A stretch of 6,363 nucleotides of DNA from an uncultured Clostridia bacterium (GTDB lineage: Bacteria; Bacillota; Clostridia; Oscillospirales; Acutalibacteraceae), in assembly GCA_947168785.1 (NCBI GenBank), contig CAMVNL010000152.1:1-6363 (forward strand), read 5' to 3'. Every line of letters begins with the position of its first letter. Position 1 is the stretch's first letter. The notes under the pieces are model-generated. The model worked only from the letters and a program-made list of their open reading frames with translations. It was not told the DNA's origin and searched no databases. Made by a program: the position numbers and the translations under genes. Positions 4,664 through 6,363 of the stretch are shown one piece after another.

Positions 4664-6363
4664 ATGATCCCGAGACCCGAATATCCCAAGCCCCAGTTTG
4701 AACGCAAATGCTGGATGAACCTCAACGGCGAGTGGGCGTTTTGTTTTGATAACGGCCGCAGCGGCGAGGCGAGAAAACTCTATGAGACAGACGAGGTCTT
4801 CGACCGGACCATCACCGTGCCATTCTGTGTGGAATCGGCCCTTTCCGGTGTGGGCTTTAAGGATTTTATCTACGGCGTGTGGTACAAAAAGACGGTGAGC
4901 CTGCCCGCGGAGCTGGCGGAAAAGCGCACCGTGCTGCACTTCGGCGCGGCGGATTACCGCACCGTCGTCTACGTCAACGGTGAAAATGCGGGCGAGCACC
5001 GGGGCGGCTACGTGTCCTTCTGCTTTGATATCACCGCTTTCGTCCATGAAGGCGACAACGTGATCGCCGTTTACTGTGAGGACGATACCCGCGACCCCAT
5101 GATTCCCCGGGGCAAGCAGTGCGAGGAGTACTATTCCCGCGGCTGCGACTATACCCGCACCACGGGCATCTGGCAGACCGTATGGCTGGAGTTCACCGAA
5201 ATAACGTATATTGATTCCGTCCGCTATTATCCCGATTACCGCGCCGCCACGCTGACGGTTGCCGCAAAGCTGACCGGCACGGCGGACCTCTGCGTGAAAG
5301 CGTTTTACGAGGGCAGGGAAGTGGGCGTTGCCTGCATGGCGCAGGCTGCCGGCAGCGTGACGCTGACGGTTCCCCTGTCGGAGACCCACCTGTGGGAGGT
5401 GGGCTGCGGCCGCCTGTACGACCTGCGGCTCTCCTTCGGCAAAGACGAGGTCAAGAGTTATTTCGGCCTGCGCAACGTGTGGATGGACGGCTACCGGTTC
5501 ATGGTCAACGGCAAATCCGTCTTCCAGCGCACGGTGCTGGATCAGGGCTTCTACCCCGACGGCATCTATACCGCCCCCACGGACGCGGCGCTGCTGAAGG
5601 ATATTCAGCTCTCCAAGGCCTGCGGCTTCAACGGCGCGCGTCTGCACCAGAAGGTGTTTGAAGAGCGCTTCCTCTACCATTGCGACAAGGAAGGGTATCT
5701 CGTCTGGGGCGAATACCCCAACTGGGGGCTGGACCATTCCCGTCCCGAAAGCGTCTACGGCATCCTTCCCGAGTGGCTGTGCGAGGTGGAGCGGGACTTC
5801 AACCACCCGGCCGTCATCGGCTGGTGCCCCTTCAACGAGACATGGGACCATCACGGCCGCAAACAGTACGACCCGCTGCTCTCCCTCGTCTATCACGCCA
5901 CCAAGGCGGCGGATACGACCCGCCCCTGCATCGACACCAGCGGCAACTACCACGTGGAGACGGATATTTTCGACCTGCACGACTACGAACAGGATCCCGC
6001 GATCTACAAAGAGCGGTTTGCCAGGTTCGTCAACGAGGATATTCTGGAAAATCACTGCAACAACCGCCAGCATTACACCTCCGGTATGCCGGTATTCCTC
6101 AGCGAATACGGCGGCATCAAGTGGGTCAAGGACGAGAAAAAGGCCGGCGTGCCCGGCTGGGGCTACGGCAACGCCCCCGCCACGGAGCAGGAATATATGG
6201 ACCGCTACAAGGGCCTGACAGACGTACTGCTGGACAATCCGAAGATCTGCGGCTTCTGCTATACGCAGCTGACGGATATCGAGCAGGAGCAGAACGGCGT
6301 CTACACCTACCAGCGGGAAGAGAAGTTCCCCGCGTCTTTCTTCTATGATGTCAACACCCGCAA
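4664..6363 (+). CDS. Glycoside hydrolase family 2 enzyme, beta-galactosidase-like (3' end outside window)
   Basis: GH2 enzymes are retaining exo-glycosidases. The frame is open for 566 codons to the right edge, starting at an ATG 7 bases after AGGAGA (4651-4656). Residues ~10-180 are the sugar-binding jelly roll (WMNLNGEW, VPFCVES, VYVNG, HRGGYVSF, TTGIWQTVWLE) and ~181-265 an Ig-like domain. From FGLR (267-270) onward comes the TIM barrel, with Arg326/His328 in GARLHQ, the acid/base Glu392 in PFNETW and the nucleophile Glu481 in LSEYGG. The 89-residue spacing of the two Glu is typical of GH2. The N-x-K motif that marks beta-glucuronidases is not seen in the C-terminal part, where TQLTDIEQEQNGVYTY stands, so a galactosidase-like activity is likelier; the substrate is unproven. 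There is no signal peptide, so it is probably cytoplasmic. Only a short tail is probably missing. It lies 56 bases after the metal pair without a strong terminator between, so readthrough is possible, but a metabolic link is not evident. Confidence 0.9.
   Translation, partial: MIPRPEYPKPQFERKCWMNLNGEWAFCFDNGRSGEARKLYETDEVFDRTITVPFCVESALSGVGFKDFIYGVWYKKTVSLPAELAEKRTVLHFGAADYRTVVYVNGENAGEHRGGYVSFCFDITAFVHEGDNVIAVYCEDDTRDPMIPRGKQCEEYYSRGCDYTRTTGIWQTVWLEFTEITYIDSVRYYPDYRAATLTVAAKLTGTADLCVKAFYEGREVGVACMAQAAGSVTLTVPLSETHLWEVGCGRLYDLRLSFGKDEVKSYFGLRNVWMDGYRFMVNGKSVFQRTVLDQGFYPDGIYTAPTDAALLKDIQLSKACGFNGARLHQKVFEERFLYHCDKEGYLVWGEYPNWGLDHSRPESVYGILPEWLCEVERDFNHPAVIGWCPFNETWDHHGRKQYDPLLSLVYHATKAADTTRPCIDTSGNYHVETDIFDLHDYEQDPAIYKERFARFVNEDILENHCNNRQHYTSGMPVFLSEYGGIKWVKDEKKAGVPGWGYGNAPATEQEYMDRYKGLTDVLLDNPKICGFCYTQLTDIEQEQNGVYTYQREEKFPASFFYDVNTR

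Noticed and set aside
4601..6073. 490-codon open frame on the - strand opposite the GH2 gene
   Set aside because: It is a codon-bias shadow; the + frame carries clear GH2 domains and catalytic residues, and the - product resembles nothing I know.

Overview
The window looks like chromosomal DNA from a spore-forming member of the Clostridia, most likely Oscillospirales/Ruminococcaceae-like. The reasons are moderately GC-rich genes separated by AT-richer intergenic DNA, strong AGGAG-type ribosome binding sites, a SipL-like spore protein (SPOCS/DUF3794 plus LysM), and a paired set of CobW-like proteins of a type I associate with gut Clostridia. The genus cannot be fixed from the sequence. All genes lie on the + strand. 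No tRNA, rRNA, insertion sequence or CRISPR array is visible.

Layout. (1) 3-425: the C-terminal part of trmB, the tRNA (guanine-N7)-methyltransferase, cut by the left edge. (2) 442-470: a sigma-E-like sporulation promoter, followed by a SipL-like SPOCS/LysM protein (501-1991) and an intrinsic terminator (2015-2050). (3) 2051-2427: a gene-free stretch of about 375 bases holding a long imperfect hairpin, two separate inverted repeats resembling Fur/Zur-family 7-1-7 operators, an attenuator-like structure and an extended -10 promoter. (4) 2428-4607: a two-gene, translationally coupled unit. It encodes a COG0523 (CobW/ZNG1-type) metallochaperone GTPase carrying a 106-residue His/Asp linker, then a second CobW-like P-loop protein fused to a C-terminal domain resembling TIGR03943/DUF1980 (CCAAD signature). 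(5) 4664-6363: a cytoplasmic glycoside hydrolase family 2 enzyme, cut by the right edge close to its natural end.

How it fits together. The most interesting part is the metal unit. A metal-dependent repressor of the Fur family, plausibly Zur, could control a promoter just upstream of a GTPase with a CICC metal motif and a very large His/Asp/Cys metal-binding arm. Its coupled partner lacks the CICC motif but has its own P-loop and a conserved-looking CC motif. My inference is a zinc (or Ni/Co) storage and delivery pair working under metal limitation; the metal and client proteins cannot be read from the DNA. The spore gene and the glycosidase appear to be independent neighbours.
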